Assembly: GCA_028286725.1 (NCBI GenBank)
Contig: JAQBQZ010000010.1
Location: forward strand, 1 to 38,803
Length of the DNA stretch: 38,803 nucleotides
Reading direction: 5' to 3'
Origin: Candidatus Tayloriibacteriota bacterium
GTDB lineage: Bacteria; Patescibacteriota; Minisyncoccia; Phycocordibacterales; CAIRYW01
The translations under genes and the position numbers were made by a program. Below are positions 37,407-38,803 of the stretch, piece by piece. A model generated the notes under the pieces. It was not told the DNA's origin. It searched no databases and worked only from the letters and a program-made list of their open reading frames with translations. Position 1 is the stretch's first letter. Each line of letters begins with the position of its first letter.

Positions 37407-38803
37407 ACTCTCAAAAAAAGTTGAAAAGGAAATCTTGAGTAAAGAATGGACTTTTGGATATGATCGCCGAATGGGATTTAGACTGATCAATCTTTTTTAT
37501 GATGGATACACTAGAGCTTTTAATACTTATTTCGGAACCCAGTTCAGTGATAATGTTTTTCGAATTAAAGATGGAATAGTTGCGCAATATTTTCCAACTA
37601 ATAGTGATAAGAAAAATTTAAAGAAAATTGAAGGTTTGTTTTTGGATAATAAATTTGCTTCAAAAATCTTAAAACAAATTGTTTCGAGCTATAGAATATT
37701 TAATAGGTATGTTGAAAAAATGCCGATTTCGTATACAGGAAAATCAAATCAATTTCATTATAGACAATTAAGTAAATTCTTAAAACAAGAGCGAGGCATA
37801 TCTCGTACAAGTAGAATATTATTTTCTCCATTTGAGGAGCTTTTGGTGAAAAGATTGGATTCTTTGCTCAAAGAAAAGGAGATGTCGAATGCTTCGGACA
37901 TAAAAGAAACATTATCATTACAGACAGAACTTTTACCAAGCGACGAGTATAAAAAAGACTTATGCTCAGTTGTCCTGAAAAGAATGACTATCAAGACGCT
38001 TACAAAGAAGTATAAACATTTTGGCATGCTTGATTGGTATTATGAGGAAGAGACTGAGGCCGATCATTTGAAAAAAATACAAGAACTTACAGAAGAAGGT
38101 GCTCAATCATATCTTAATGAATTGAAGGATAAATATAAAAATCGGAAGTTGGATGTTTCAAAGATTAAAAAGATATTCAAAAATGATAAGGTTCTTTCGT
38201 CGCTTATTGATCTGTATGTAGTATATGCAAATTACAAAGAACTGAAAAATTATTGGAGGGGCATGGCTTCCTATAAATTGAAGTTTATTATGTCAGAAAT
38301 AGCTCAGAGGTTAAACCTTTCAAATGAGCAGGTAGCTTTCTTAACTTACGAAGAAATTGAGAATGCCTTATTGTTTAAAAAAGAGATAAAAAAAGAAGAG
38401 TTGGATAATAGAATGAAAAATAGTGTTTTTATCTACAAACAAGATAAATTATATATAGTTAATGATGGTAACTTTTTAGAGAGGCTTGATATTGTTTTAA
38501 ATTCAAAAGAGCAGACTGAATTGCAAGGCACTTCTGCATTCAGGGGTTTGGTAAGAGGTGTGGTTAAAATTGTGATAAGTAGTAATGATTTTAAAAAAGT
38601 AAATCAGGGGGATATTTTGGTGACAAGTACTACGCGTCCAGATTATATAAAAGTAATGGAAAAAGCTGGAGCCTTTGTGACAAACGAGGGAGGAATGCTT
38701 TCTCATGCTGCTATTTTGGCAAGAGAAATGAAAAAACCTTGTGTTATTGGTACTAAGGTAGCAACCAAAGTATTAAAAGATGGTGATTTGGTGGAGGTTG
38801 ACG
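37396..38803 (+). CDS. array member 6: phosphohistidine-domain protein, cut by the window end
   Basis: Absent from the ORF track because no stop lies in the window. From the ATG at 37396 the frame stays open for 469 codons to the last base. The N-terminal part (MKNKLSKKVEKEILSKEWTF, then FGYDRRMGFRLINLFYDGYTRAF) is followed by a helical middle and the mobile domain: FRGLVRGVVKIVI, ILVTSTTRPDYIKVMEKA, NEGGMLSHAAILAREMKKPC with the acceptor His at about 437, and TKVLKDGDLVEVD at the edge. Only about 10 residues seem to be missing. No ATP-grasp motif. The start overlaps member 5 by 11 nt, implying coupled translation; the array may continue beyond the window. Confidence 0.88.
   Translation, partial: MKNKLSKKVEKEILSKEWTFGYDRRMGFRLINLFYDGYTRAFNTYFGTQFSDNVFRIKDGIVAQYFPTNSDKKNLKKIEGLFLDNKFASKILKQIVSSYRIFNRYVEKMPISYTGKSNQFHYRQLSKFLKQERGISRTSRILFSPFEELLVKRLDSLLKEKEMSNASDIKETLSLQTELLPSDEYKKDLCSVVLKRMTIKTLTKKYKHFGMLDWYYEEETEADHLKKIQELTEEGAQSYLNELKDKYKNRKLDVSKIKKIFKNDKVLSSLIDLYVVYANYKELKNYWRGMASYKLKFIMSEIAQRLNLSNEQVAFLTYEEIENALLFKKEIKKEELDNRMKNSVFIYKQDKLYIVNDGNFLERLDIVLNSKEQTELQGTSAFRGLVRGVVKIVISSNDFKKVNQGDILVTSTTRPDYIKVMEKAGAFVTNEGGMLSHAAILAREMKKPCVIGTKVATKVLKDGDLVEVD

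Noticed and set aside
1-38803. CRISPR array, rRNA genes, prophage or integrase
   Set aside because: No regularly spaced direct repeats, rRNA sequence, phage structural gene or integrase could be seen.

Overview
The window looks like a chromosomal segment of a Patescibacteria/CPR bacterium, most likely Parcubacteria-like. The DNA is AT-rich. Proteins are compact, with short zwf and gnd products, and several belong to small families I associate with CPR genomes (a DUF6496-like basic protein, a DUF5667-like sigma partner, a membrane-anchored Clp ATPase, small GIY-YIG nucleases). TGA is used as a stop (for example at 19472), so this is not a TGA-recoding lineage. Many start codons lie only 5-11 nt after a TATAAT-like box, often an extended TGnTATAAT, which points to widespread leaderless transcription. 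The lineage call is inference from gene content.

Layout. 1-530: divergent tRNA-Met(CAU) and tRNA-Asp(GUC) genes that appear to share one palindromic -35 box, then a hairpin-dense non-coding stretch. 531-8362: HD hydrolase, basic protein, alanine racemase, HAD phosphatase, methyltransferase, membrane protein, membrane-anchored Clp ATPase and D,D-carboxypeptidase. 8415-13584: purine branch-point enzymes purA and guaB (minus strand) and guaA (plus strand). 13759-18436: an unknown Trp-rich protein, a slipin, then all three oxidative pentose phosphate enzymes (zwf, gnd, pgl) and a HAD protein. 18519-29491: exported PG-binding/IPT/PKD protein, HI0933-like flavoprotein, DEAD-box helicase with a structured leader, ECF sigma factor with an overlapping membrane partner, FAD-linked oxidase, SNase-like nuclease, RsmG, EVE protein and small unknowns.

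29543-38803 (window end): an array of six paralogous proteins that all end in a PEP-synthase-type phosphohistidine (swivelling) domain. Only the first carries an ATP-grasp domain, and none shown has the PEP-binding barrel. A GC-richer minus-strand gene interrupts the array. The sixth member runs off the window end and is missing from the ORF track.

Two candidates for undescribed biology stand out. The first is a repeat family with three copies (3259-3487, 11692-11982, 28383-28607). Each copy can fold into the same three-way junction, with compensatory base changes between copies in all three helices. Each ends 3-5 nt before the start codon of the next gene. One copy carries a complete small GIY-YIG nuclease gene whose start and stop codons lie inside the conserved helices. 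The second is the phosphohistidine-domain array, which looks like one ATP-dependent dikinase module plus several satellite proteins that kept the phospho-carrier domain but lost the ATP-binding domain.
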